Origin: an uncultured Ignavibacteriota bacterium
GTDB lineage: Bacteria > Bacteroidota > Ignavibacteria > UBA10030 > UBA8401
Assembly: GCA_903907305.1 (NCBI GenBank)
Contig: CAIVNT010000130.1
Location: 1 to 18,931 of the forward strand
DNA length: 18,931 bases
Direction of reading: 5' to 3'
A model generated the notes under the pieces. The model was not told the origin of the DNA. It searched no databases and saw only the letters and a list, made by a program, of their open reading frames with translations. Positions 9,026 through 16,370 of this stretch are shown here, in pieces. Numbering within the stretch: the stretch's first letter is position 1; each line of letters begins with the position of its first letter. The position numbers and the translations under genes are program-made.

Positions 9026-9090
9026 GTCATGCCCGAACGCTTTCGTCGGCACCTATAATTAGATTCCCGCCACGAACAAGCGGGAATGAC
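9026..9090. repeat. REP/BIME-like palindromic element with GTCAT-CCCG ends
   Basis: Starts GTCATGCCCG and ends CGGGAATGAC, inverted copies of each other at 9 of 10 bases. Inside lies a perfect 8-bp hairpin ATTCCCGC (9063-9070), 9-base loop, GCGGGAAT (9080-9087), plus a weaker CCGA/TCGG pair near 9033-9048. GTCATTCCCGC-type palindromes are frequent intergenic repeats in many bacteria. It lies between uvrB and the 3' end of the upstream gene; no T-tract follows, so termination is not its obvious role. Confidence 0.55.
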
Positions 9091-9162
9091 ATTTGATCTT
9101 AAAACGGTACGTAAATCAAATAGCTAATATTTTCACAACGTAGTCAATTGAACGAGTTTTGT

Positions 9163-9780
9163 TCAGGGTTTATAGAGCCCTTTTTTCACGGAGCCGAGAA
9201 GTCCGGCTTTGTATGTTCGGTCGTCGACTTTTTGGAGAGAGCGGATCTGAGTTGGAGTCATCAGTTTTGTTACAGGAATATAGCTCAGCTTCAATCCTAT
9301 CTCTTCCATAACATCTTCGTCAAATTCAAAATTCTTATACTGAGAAAGATCGAGCGGAACCGTGAATTGACGGAGTGTCTTCTCTTTGTTCAGATTATAG
9401 AATGATTCAAAATAGGACATGACCAGTTCCCGAACATCGCGGTAAAGCGGTTCACGGTAGCGGAGTCCCGCAAAATTCGATTTTGCTATCGCTCCGTATT
9501 TCCCATCCTTTTGGAAGACAGCGATCACATGATCATCATCCCGCACCGCCTGCATATCCACGATCAACGGACGAAAGCCGAGTCTTTTCAACATTGCGGC
9601 GGCAAACACGGCACCGTCAAAGCAATGTGCTTTTCGATCGTGTAGCACAGATCGGGGAGAACGATAGCGGGATTCAGCGCTGTAACCAACACCATCCAGG
9701 AACTGCTCGATCTTGTACGGAGTTGTCAGCGTGCGGATGGTACTCATTTCCGAGTTGGTCCAGGAGTGTTTTGTTTTCAT
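9163..9780 (-). CDS. Small papain/transglutaminase-fold-like protein of unknown function
   Basis: 205 residues from the ATG at 9780. A longer frame from a TTG at 9816 would place its start inside an inverted-repeat element, so I prefer the ATG. KAHCFDGAVFAAAMLKRLGF puts C53 at the start of a helix, and DDDHVIAVFQKDGKYGAIAK places H84 on a strand, followed by S101/N102. This Cys-helix then His-strand order is that of transglutaminase-like cysteine hydrolases. There is no signal peptide and no membrane segment, so it is probably cytosolic. Whether it is a protease, amidase or inactive cannot be told. The neighbours (a secreted nuclease upstream, uvrB downstream) give no functional hint. I do not recognise a named family. 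Confidence 0.8.
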   Translation of the reverse strand: MKTKHSWTNSEMSTIRTLTTPYKIEQFLDGVGYSAESRYRSPRSVLHDRKAHCFDGAVFAAAMLKRLGFRPLIVDMQAVRDDDHVIAVFQKDGKYGAIAKSNFAGLRYREPLYRDVRELVMSYFESFYNLNKEKTLRQFTVPLDLSQYKNFEFDEDVMEEIGLKLSYIPVTKLMTPTQIRSLQKVDDRTYKAGLLGSVKKGLYKP

Positions 9781-9807
9781 GGTTTCCGAAAAGAGCTGTT
9801 TGATTTT

Positions 9808-9938
9808 TGCCACCAAAACACTAAGACACCAATGTTAGAAAAAATAGATAACACAAAATGAGATATAATGAAGGATCAAAAACACATCTGTATTGATAGA
9901 TTTTATTGTAGACTTTGTGTTTTTGTGCTTTCGTGACA
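9808..9938. repeat. MITE-like inverted-repeat element, copy 2
   Basis: Left end TGCCACCAAAACACTAAGAC, right end TTTGTGTTTTTGTGC then TTTCGTGACA. Aligned as inverted copies, about 19 of 25 bases match. The right arm is 22 of 25 identical to that of the element at 6628-6727; the cores differ and the lengths are about 131 and 100 bp. It fills most of the space between the S1/P1 nuclease stop and the start of the next gene. No coding capacity. Confidence 0.55.
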
Positions 9939-9960
9939 AAAAAGACGAATAGGCCGTTAA

Positions 9961-11070
9961 TCATTTAATGAACAACAATTTCTTTGTCTGCGTGAAATTA
10001 TCCGTAACAAGACGATACAGGTAAACACCGCTGGACATATTCGATGCATCCCAATCCGCACTATAGCTTCCTTCTTCACATTGTTCATTCACCAACGACA
10101 CGATCTGCTTCCCTTCCACTGAGAAAATGTCGAGTTTCACATTTGTCCTCTCGGCAATATTGAAACGGATGGTTGTTTGGGGATTGAAAGGATTCGGATA
10201 GTTCTGTTCAAGATTGAATGATTTCAATTTTGAGGGGCGATCTTTTTTCACTCCGGTAGGATTTGCTAGAAGTCCGGCATTGATCCATGCCGTATACCAG
10301 AGGCTTGCAAGATCGATCGTCGCTGATTGAATCTGTGCTTTCGTCATATCGCCGAGACGGCTCCATAATGTATCGTAGTACATCGTCGAATAGGATCCGC
10401 CTGAAGCAGTCTTAGCTGTATTGTCCGCACGGAAGATGGAATCACATAATGCATTGGATTTAAGAATGAAATCGAAAGCAAATCCATATACATCGCTTAT
10501 ATATCTCACGGAATCCTTCGTCACGATGATCTGTGCAACATATTTCCCAAGCATTGTTGTTTCATACCGGGAATGGATGCCAGTATTATTGGTCAATTGA
10601 CCGTTGTAATTATTCGCTGCGTGGAGCGGCTGGTGCGGATCACCGACATAGTGTCCAAGATCAGCGGCGGACTGATAGGCAGCGGTCGTATCCCCACGTT
10701 TTAGCTGTGCTGTGAGTGAATCCATCACCAATACGATAGTCCAAGGATTCGTTCCGTTCTCTTTAACACGTGCCCATCCAAATACGGAGACGAGTGTATC
10801 AAATTTACGGTTGAGGTTCTTAAAATCGGGATACTCATCGACGTCCAAAAAATGACGGTATTGTTCCGAGAACATCGCCGTATCGCTGCTCACCTTGCGT
10901 GTGTCCGGATCGGTGGAATGCAATTCAAGGAAGGATTGGTGATCGATCAACTTCTGCATGGTAATCGGGAGGTGGATCACCGCATTTTTATTGATCATTT
11001 TATGCCCAACGCTTCCCCACCCGAATAACCACTGTGCACTGATCAGTGCCAACAGAACGAACATTCTCAT
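9961..11070 (-). CDS. Secreted S1/P1-type nuclease (zinc phospholipase C fold) with T9SS C-terminal sorting domain
   Basis: 369 residues. The signal peptide is residues 1-17, probably cleaved so that W18 becomes the mature N-terminus, as in S1/P1 nucleases, where that Trp binds zinc. Candidate metal ligands in family order: W18 and H23 (WGSVGH), H73/D76 (HFLDVDEY), H140 and D144 (LGHYVGD), H150 (HQPLH), H166 and E170 (GIHSRYE). The final E replaces the more usual Asp. From about residue 285, FNLEQNYPNPFNPQTTIRFN and the beta-rich tail ending SGVYLYRLVTDN...KKLLFIK is a type A T9SS sorting domain, so the enzyme should be exported to the surface or medium. Likely role: degrading extracellular single-stranded nucleic acid for nutrients. 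A Shine-Dalgarno GGAG lies 6 bases before the ATG. Phospholipase C activity is an alternative. Confidence 0.92.
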   Translation of the reverse strand: MRMFVLLALISAQWLFGWGSVGHKMINKNAVIHLPITMQKLIDHQSFLELHSTDPDTRKVSSDTAMFSEQYRHFLDVDEYPDFKNLNRKFDTLVSVFGWARVKENGTNPWTIVLVMDSLTAQLKRGDTTAAYQSAADLGHYVGDPHQPLHAANNYNGQLTNNTGIHSRYETTMLGKYVAQIIVTKDSVRYISDVYGFAFDFILKSNALCDSIFRADNTAKTASGGSYSTMYYDTLWSRLGDMTKAQIQSATIDLASLWYTAWINAGLLANPTGVKKDRPSKLKSFNLEQNYPNPFNPQTTIRFNIAERTNVKLDIFSVEGKQIVSLVNEQCEEGSYSADWDASNMSSGVYLYRLVTDNFTQTKKLLFIK

Positions 11071-11142
11071 TCATACTCCATTTTTAGTAAACTGTAATAT
11101 AGAAGAATTTATCGGTAAGTTAAAGTAGAAGCGGACTGCACG

Positions 11143-11901
11143 TCATGAGAGGAATCGATCGTAAAGAAGTTTTGCGATCGTGGCAAAGACGATGGTAATA
11201 TAGAGCGGACGGATGATCTTGATCCCATTTTTTACCGCAAGACCGGAACCGATCCTCGCTCCGATGATTTGTCCCGCCGCCATAATGATACCATAGAGAA
11301 AGATCACAGAACCGCCGAGAGAAAAGACGATCACGGAAATGATGTTGCTGGAAAGGTTCATCACTTTCGTATGTGCTGTTGCTTTACGGATCTCGTATCC
11401 CAATAGCGACATGAATGCAATCGCCCAAAATGCGCCGACCCCGGGACCGAAGAATCCGTCATAGAATCCCAACAGACTGCCGAATATGATGAAGAATTTT
11501 TCTTTTGACAGTTTCGGCTCCGTTTGATGCTTTCCGAGTGACGGTGAGAAGATCGTATACACGGCAATTAAGAGCAGAAAAACAGGAATGATGTAACCGA
11601 GGATGTGTGAATCGATTTGCTGAACAGTCCAAGCACCGAATCCAGCGCCGATGAACGTGATGATGAATCCCAGTTTCTCTTCGCGGAATTTCACCAGTCC
11701 ATGTTCACGATAATGGCGTGCCGCAGTGAACACACCGAACATACTTTGGAATTTATTCGTCCCCAACGCCACCTGCGGAGGTACCCCGACGCTGAGCAGC
11801 GCAGGGAGTGCGATCAATCCTCCGCCCCCTGCTATGGAATCGATCAGACCGGAGAAGATGGCAGCAATGAAAAGAATTATATAGATACCGAAATGCTCCA
11901 G
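11143..11901 (-). CDS. YfcA-like TSUP (TauE/SafE) membrane permease with probable CTG start
   Basis: About 252 residues, multi-pass membrane protein of the TSUP family. Diagnostic segments: SGLIDSIAGGGGLIALPALL near the N-terminus, ALGTNKFQ, GFYDGFFGPGVGAFWAIAF and KATAHTKVMNLSSN, closely like E. coli YfcA. Family members move small organic or sulfur-containing anions; the substrate here is unknown. The in-frame TAG at 11913-11911 is the stop of the upstream symporter, and no ATG or GTG follows it. The first TTG (11817) would delete the first membrane helix and the IDSIAGGGG motif. The CTG at 11901 gives a natural start (M/L-EHFGIYIILFIAAIFSGLID) and has AGGAT six bases upstream. I therefore choose CTG, with translation probably coupled to the symporter. 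A base error turning ATG into CTG is an alternative. Confidence 0.85.
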   Translation of the reverse strand: MEHFGIYIILFIAAIFSGLIDSIAGGGGLIALPALLSVGVPPQVALGTNKFQSMFGVFTAARHYREHGLVKFREEKLGFIITFIGAGFGAWTVQQIDSHILGYIIPVFLLLIAVYTIFSPSLGKHQTEPKLSKEKFFIIFGSLLGFYDGFFGPGVGAFWAIAFMSLLGYEIRKATAHTKVMNLSSNIISVIVFSLGGSVIFLYGIIMAAGQIIGARIGSGLAVKNGIKIIRPLYITIVFATIAKLLYDRFLS

Positions 11902-11907
11902 TGTGGG

Positions 11908-11912
11908 ATCCT
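11908..11912 (-). promoter_or_regulatory. Shine-Dalgarno AGGAT that supports the CTG start of the TSUP gene
   Basis: AGGAT on the minus strand lies six bases before CTG 11901 and overlaps the TAG stop of the symporter gene. This is ideal spacing for initiation at the CTG and for re-initiation by ribosomes finishing the upstream gene. Confidence 0.45.
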
Positions 11913-13233
11913 ACTCTCCGTGACTTGCATCCTGAGCGAACGCAAGATTTCCTTCTTCTGTTTCGAGGCGAACCTCTTCCGGTGTTCCGAAAACTTTTGC
12001 TTTATGATCGTCGAATTCACCTTCCCATCTGGCAACCACCGCGCAGGCAAGTCCGTTACCCAGAACATTCACCGATGTACGGGCCATATCCATCAGTTCA
12101 TCCACCGCAAAGATCACGGCAACGCCCTCAGGCGGAAGTCCGAATGTGTGCAGAGCAGCGAACAGCACAACAAGTGATGCGCGCGGTACGGCGGCGATTC
12201 CTTTTGACGTGATCATCAGCGTCACCATCAGCATGATCTGCTGATCCCATCCGAAATGGATCCCCGTCACTGTCTCGGATGCCTGCGCCACAAAGACAGA
12301 GGCGACAGCAAGATAGAGTGTGCTGCCGTCCAGATTGAAACTGTATCCCGTGGGAACAACAAAACCGACGATCCGTTTCGGAACGCCGATGCGCTCCATA
12401 TTCTCCATCAATTTCGGCAGAGCGGATTCACTGCTTGTGGTAACGAATGCGAGTGTGAACGGCTCTTTGATCGCTTTCAGATATTGCTTGATCGGCAATT
12501 TAATGATGTAGGCAACGGTGCCAAGGACTGCAACAACAAAAACAATGAGCGCGATATACAATGTTCCGACAAGCATCCCAAGATTGATCAGAACACCGAT
12601 TCCCATATGACCGACGGTGACGGCCATCGCCGCGCCAATACCGAACGGAGCGATGAGCATCACGTAACTGGTGAATTTGAACATCACCTGTGAAAGCGAT
12701 TCGGCAAATTCGAGGATCGGTTTTCCCTTCTTTCCCATCGCGGAAACGGCGAATGCAAAGATCACGGAAAAGACAACGATCTGCAGAACATCATTCCGCA
12801 TCATCGAATCGACGATGTTCGACGGAAAAGCATGGATAAGTGTTTCCGTGAGCGTCATCGGATGATTCTCTGCGATCTTTCCCATCTGCACCATATCGCC
12901 CTTTAGCTCAACACCGTACCCGGGCCTTGTGATATTCACGACGATCAATCCCACTGCCAGTGCCAGAGTTGTGACCACCTCAAAATAGAGCAGTGCTTTC
13001 CATCCGATCCGACCGACTTTCTTTGCAGAACCGCCTCCAGCAATTCCGGCAACAATGCTGCCGAAGATGAGCGGGGCGATGATCACTTTGATCAGATTCA
13101 GGAAGATCGTCCTGATGAATGCGATTTCTTTCGAGAAATCCGGAGCGAGCCAGCCGACCAGCACGCCGAAGATGAGTCCGAGGAATATCTGCTTGGTGAG
13201 AGATATGTTATACCACGTTTTAGAAGGAACCAT
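11911..13233 (-). CDS. DAACS-family Na+/H+:glutamate/aspartate or C4-dicarboxylate symporter
   Basis: 440 residues, typical of the DAACS (GltP/GltT/DctA) family, an inner-membrane elevator-type transporter. Motifs: serine-rich re-entrant loop TTSSESALP (265-273), GYSFNLDGSTLY (296-307, the family's NMDGT-equivalent cation site), ITSKGIAAVP (341-350, second re-entrant loop), and TM8 DELMDMARTSVNVLGNGLAC (378-397), where R385 should contact the substrate side-chain carboxylate. The final GN in place of GD resembles DctA, so C4-dicarboxylates are as possible as glutamate or aspartate. A charged cytoplasmic tail (about 403-440) is acidic and variable. It is followed directly by the TSUP permease (10 bases from stop to CTG), so the two are probably one transcription unit. 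No clear Shine-Dalgarno at the ATG. Confidence 0.93.
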   Translation of the reverse strand: MVPSKTWYNISLTKQIFLGLIFGVLVGWLAPDFSKEIAFIRTIFLNLIKVIIAPLIFGSIVAGIAGGGSAKKVGRIGWKALLYFEVVTTLALAVGLIVVNITRPGYGVELKGDMVQMGKIAENHPMTLTETLIHAFPSNIVDSMMRNDVLQIVVFSVIFAFAVSAMGKKGKPILEFAESLSQVMFKFTSYVMLIAPFGIGAAMAVTVGHMGIGVLINLGMLVGTLYIALIVFVVAVLGTVAYIIKLPIKQYLKAIKEPFTLAFVTTSSESALPKLMENMERIGVPKRIVGFVVPTGYSFNLDGSTLYLAVASVFVAQASETVTGIHFGWDQQIMLMVTLMITSKGIAAVPRASLVVLFAALHTFGLPPEGVAVIFAVDELMDMARTSVNVLGNGLACAVVARWEGEFDDHKAKVFGTPEEVRLETEEGNLAFAQDASHGE

Positions 13234-13344
13234 AGAATTTCAGATTGAAGATATTAGATCGCAGATTGTTCTGTTGTTTGCAATTATTGCTGATTTCAGG
13301 AAAACGGTGAAAGAAACGACCAGTTGATCACCTTTTGGAAAAGG

Positions 13345-13710
13345 TTATAGAATTTTAGATTTATTGTTTTTACTTGTGACTAACGATGCGACAAAAATGG
13401 CAACAAGTTCATCTGCTTCATTCAGTAAATCTGAAAGTCTCTTGCCGGGGACAAGATTTGATTCGATTAATATTTCAAGCCAATACAATGTTTCGTCTGC
13501 TGCTTCCAAAACAATTCCTAGCTTAGAAATAAAGTCAGCCGTTGAACGTGCACGACAGGCCGAGCGATAATTTGCCCCGACAGGAGTACCTGATCGCAAT
13601 ATCTGTCTTCCGACGACATCGCACTCTCGGGATCGTGGCAAAGCTGCGGATAACTTCACTATTCTTAATGCAAACTGTTTAGTTCTGGTTTTCAATTGCT
13701 CTTCAGTCAT
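13345..13710 (-). CDS. Four-helix-bundle protein (23S rRNA intervening-sequence / S23 type)
   Basis: 121 residues from the ATG at 13710, chosen because GGAG lies six bases upstream; a TTG twelve bases further upstream falls on that site. Diagnostic stretch: QILRSGTPVGANYRSACRAR then STADFISKLGIVLEAADETL and YWLEILIES, the pattern of the four helix bundle family first found in 23S rRNA intervening sequences (TIGR02436-like). Members form pentameric helical bundles; the basic surface suggests nucleic-acid binding, and function is unproven. No rRNA is present here. The gene is enclosed by a long inverted repeat (arms 13351-13371 and 13725-13745), the left arm overlapping its last codons. It sits between two transporter genes to which it has no evident link, which suggests arrival as a small cassette. 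Confidence 0.92.
   Translation of the reverse strand: MTEEQLKTRTKQFALRIVKLSAALPRSRECDVVGRQILRSGTPVGANYRSACRARSTADFISKLGIVLEAADETLYWLEILIESNLVPGKRLSDLLNEADELVAIFVASLVTSKNNKSKIL
13351..13371. repeat. Left arm of inverted repeat enclosing the S23-type gene
   Basis: AATTTTAGATTTA (13351-13363) is a perfect inverted copy of TAAATCTAAAATT at 13733-13745. After a 2x2 mismatch (TT facing CC) the pairing continues with GTTTTT (13366-13371) against AAAAAC (13725-13730). That makes 19 base pairs in total. This arm overlaps the last codons of the S23-type gene. Confidence 0.75.
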
Positions 13711-13716
13711 AGCAAT

Positions 13717-13720
13717 CTCC
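13717..13720 (-). promoter_or_regulatory. Shine-Dalgarno GGAG for the four-helix-bundle gene
   Basis: GGAG on the minus strand lies six bases before ATG 13710. It is one of the few strong ribosome-binding sites in the window and decides this start over the upstream TTG. Confidence 0.6.
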
Positions 13721-13724
13721 AATC

Positions 13725-13745
13725 AAAAACCCTAAATCTAAAATT
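13725..13745. repeat. Right arm of inverted repeat enclosing the S23-type gene
   Basis: AAAAAC, CC, then TAAATCTAAAATT: the partner of the arm at 13351-13371. It lies between the OPT transporter stop (13749) and the Shine-Dalgarno of the S23-type gene, so the whole reading frame is inside the repeat-bounded segment of 395 bp. Confidence 0.75.
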
Positions 13746-13748
13746 AAT

Positions 13749-15839
13749 TCATTTTCCCTTTGCTTCTTTAAATAATATCCACGCAAGAATCCCAAAGACA
13801 GCAACAGCGATCAAATCCATATTCCAAAGGAACGAAAGATATTTATATGCAAAAGCTATGGGCATTGGCAGTCCTGTTTCATCATCGACAAAGTTCGGGA
13901 TGAAGTTCAGGAATGCACCGGCGACTCCCACGAGAGCACCGCCCGCGATCAGTCCGGATGACAGAAGTGTTCCTTCACTCTCTTCCGTATCATCGGGAAC
14001 GCGTTTGTATCTCCAATCAGCGATCTTGCGGACGAGTCCGCCGACAAAGATCGGCATCGTAGATGAGAGCGGCAGATAGAATCCCACCGCAAATGTAAGC
14101 GAATGGATCCCTATCAATTCCATAAAGAATGCGATACACGCACCGATCATGATCAGTCCCCACGGCAGTTTCTGTTCGAGCAGTCCCGAGATGAGCACCG
14201 CCATCAGATTGGACTGCGGCGCAGCGAGCTCGCGTCCGCCGATACCATCCTCACGTTTGAAGATCGCTTCTTTCGACTGTTGATCAACAAGATAATTTCC
14301 GAGTTCAATGCCTTCCACCCCACTGACTCTTACCAACAGATATTCTTTCCCGTCCCTGCCGGTCATTGTTTCAGAGCGCTTATATTGCTCTGCCGTGACG
14401 GTGAACTTATGCTGCAATGGAATTTCTTTCGCCTGACTTTCATTCAACAACAGCATCGTCACACCGACGATCGCTGCCGAGGTAACAACACCGATAAGTA
14501 TCGCCAGCTGTTGTGAACTTGGAGTTGATCCCAGCAGATGACCTGTCTTCAGATCTTGTGCCGTTGTTCCTGCGTTACTGATGGCGATACAGACGACTGC
14601 GCCGATGACCAATGCAAGATACGTGTATTCCTGTCCACCCCAGCCGACGGCTAAAAAGATGAGACAGGTTCCCATAAGGACTGCGATCGTCATCCCTGAG
14701 AGCGGACTCGATGACGAACCGACGATACCGGTGATACGAGCAGAAACGACAGAGAAAAGAAATCCAAAAACGATAATGAGGATTGCGCCGAGAAGATTCA
14801 CGCGGAATGTCGGCACGAGCCAGATAAAGAGGATCAGTACAACAATACCGATCCCGACGATGGAGATCGGCGTATCACGTTCGGTCCGGGGAATTTCTAC
14901 TTTTGCTCCTGAACCGCCCCGTTCCGCTGCAAGCTGTTTGATGGACGCAGTGAGAGATTCCCAAATGGACGGAAGCGCGCGAAAGAGTCCGATAACACCA
15001 CCGGTTGCGACGGCGCCAGCGCCGATATATTTGATATAATTTTTCCAGATCAGTTCGGGAGACATTTCGTTGATCGGGATCGTACCGGGATAGATCGGTG
15101 CCGAAGCGACCGAACCAATGAACGCGATCAGCGGCGAAATGATGAACGACGCCATCAATCCTCCGCCGACCATCATCAACGATGTCTGCCAACCGATAAT
15201 GTAACCGACACCCATCAGTTCCGGGGCGATATCCATCGAAGCCGATGCTCCTTTATAGAAAGGAATATTATACGCAACACTCGGTTTCCAAAAGCCAAAA
15301 ATGGTGGACATCCCTTTCCACAACGCTCCAAGACCGATTCCTTTGAAGATCTTCGATGCGGAGGTCCCGCCGACCTCGCCTGCTTTGATAATTTCTGCAC
15401 AGGCCGTCCCTTCGGGAAAACGGAGATTCTCGTGTTCCTTTACAATGAGATATCGGCGAAGAGGAATCATCAGCAGCACGCCAAGAGCACCGCCCGTTAA
15501 AGCGAGCAGCAGCGTAATAGAAGTTTTCAGCGGATAGCCGAGAAAGATCAATGCCGGTACAGTGAAGACAACAGCGGCGGCGACCGATTCTCCGGCAGAA
15601 CCGACAGTCTGCACGATATTATTCTCGAGCACTGTGTTCCCTTTCAGTTTCTTCAGGATGGTAATCGCCATGACAGCGATCGGAATCGATGCCGAGGTTG
15701 TGAGTCCCACACGAAGGCCCAGATAGACTGAAGCCGCGCCGAAGACGATGCCGAGAATTGCTCCAAGGACGATACCGCGCAAAGACATTTCGAGCGGCGA
15801 TTCGCTTGCAGGGATGTATGGAGTGAACTGTTTAGACAT
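13749..15839 (-). CDS. OPT-family oligopeptide transporter
   Basis: 696 residues, polytopic inner-membrane protein with well over a dozen hydrophobic helices, the normal size for bacterial OPT proteins. Signature segments: ENNIVQTVGSAGESVAAAV (72-90), LRFPEGTACAEII (139-151) and, near the C-terminal third, ELAAPQSNLMAVLISGLLEQ followed by LPWGLIMIGACIAFFMELIG. A soluble charged insertion at about 480-545 (NESQAKEIPLQHKFTV to GIGG) is probably extracytoplasmic and occurs in this branch of the family. OPT members import oligopeptides or metal chelates, probably driven by protons. With a PepD-type dipeptidase and a hotdog protein upstream on the same strand, peptide uptake is the likely role. 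ATG at 15839; no clear Shine-Dalgarno. Confidence 0.94.
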   Translation of the reverse strand: MSKQFTPYIPASESPLEMSLRGIVLGAILGIVFGAASVYLGLRVGLTTSASIPIAVMAITILKKLKGNTVLENNIVQTVGSAGESVAAAVVFTVPALIFLGYPLKTSITLLLALTGGALGVLLMIPLRRYLIVKEHENLRFPEGTACAEIIKAGEVGGTSASKIFKGIGLGALWKGMSTIFGFWKPSVAYNIPFYKGASASMDIAPELMGVGYIIGWQTSLMMVGGGLMASFIISPLIAFIGSVASAPIYPGTIPINEMSPELIWKNYIKYIGAGAVATGGVIGLFRALPSIWESLTASIKQLAAERGGSGAKVEIPRTERDTPISIVGIGIVVLILFIWLVPTFRVNLLGAILIIVFGFLFSVVSARITGIVGSSSSPLSGMTIAVLMGTCLIFLAVGWGGQEYTYLALVIGAVVCIAISNAGTTAQDLKTGHLLGSTPSSQQLAILIGVVTSAAIVGVTMLLLNESQAKEIPLQHKFTVTAEQYKRSETMTGRDGKEYLLVRVSGVEGIELGNYLVDQQSKEAIFKREDGIGGRELAAPQSNLMAVLISGLLEQKLPWGLIMIGACIAFFMELIGIHSLTFAVGFYLPLSSTMPIFVGGLVRKIADWRYKRVPDDTEESEGTLLSSGLIAGGALVGVAGAFLNFIPNFVDDETGLPMPIAFAYKYLSFLWNMDLIAVAVFGILAWILFKEAKGK

Positions 15840-15911
15840 AGGAATGCCGGAAAAGTGATGAAAAATTCGATGTGTGAATATAGAGAAAATGAGAGAGGAA
15901 GAAAAGCATTT

Positions 15912-16349
15912 TTACCTCATCACGATCATATTAGAACTGCAGGTTGCGACAAGTTTTCCTTTACGATTACACGCTTCGCCGGAAAGATGCATCGACACAG
16001 AGCCGCGCGAAACAACGCGAACAGTCACCGTCAACAATTCGTCGAACGGGACCGGACGGATATATTGTGTGTGCATATCCAATGTTGTGCATGGATTCTT
16101 TGCCGCGACGTAACTGAGTGGGCCGAACGCATTGTCGAATGCCGCGGTGACGAATCCTCCCTGCATCACTCCCATGGGATTGAGCATTGCTTCCGTCACC
16201 GGGAGTTCAATGGAGAGCATGATCCTTGATTCATACCGCAGCACTTTTATATTCATCCAAACAAAACAATTCGGCGGAACTTTTACGCCGGGGAATTGCT
16301 GAGACATCTGTTCCATTTCTGTCGTGAAGAGTTCTTCTGCTGAAGTCAT
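15912..16349 (-). CDS. PaaI-like hotdog-fold acyl-CoA thioesterase
   Basis: 145 residues, a single hotdog domain. The signature loop and helix is NPMGVMQGGFVTAAFDNAFG (57-76): N57, Q63-G64-G65 and D72 match the PaaI/4HBT arrangement, in which Asn and Asp contribute to catalysis. The residue before the GG pair is Gln, not the His of classical PaaI, as in the VQGG variants of the family. The following segment TTLDMHTQYIRPVPFDE is the typical central strand. Expected to hydrolyse acyl- or aryl-acyl-CoA in the cytosol as a homotetramer; the substrate is unknown. GGAAG six to seven bases before the ATG is a good ribosome-binding site. The 326-residue membrane protein gene starts 21 bases upstream of it on the same strand, so they are probably co-transcribed. 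Confidence 0.88.
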   Translation of the reverse strand: MTSAEELFTTEMEQMSQQFPGVKVPPNCFVWMNIKVLRYESRIMLSIELPVTEAMLNPMGVMQGGFVTAAFDNAFGPLSYVAAKNPCTTLDMHTQYIRPVPFDELLTVTVRVVSRGSVSMHLSGEACNRKGKLVATCSSNMIVMR

Positions 16350-16370
16350 AATTCGCTTCCCGTTGTTGCT

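Noticed and set aside
9781..9816. TTG start extending the small hydrolase-like protein by 12 residues
   Set aside because: The extension begins inside the left arm of the inverted-repeat element; the downstream ATG at 9780 avoids this.
13330..13345. ACCTTTTGGAAAAGGT palindrome at the end of the S23-type gene
   Set aside because: A short A/T-rich stem with no following T-run on the coding strand; it may be chance and is separate from the long inverted repeat. Not listed as a terminator.
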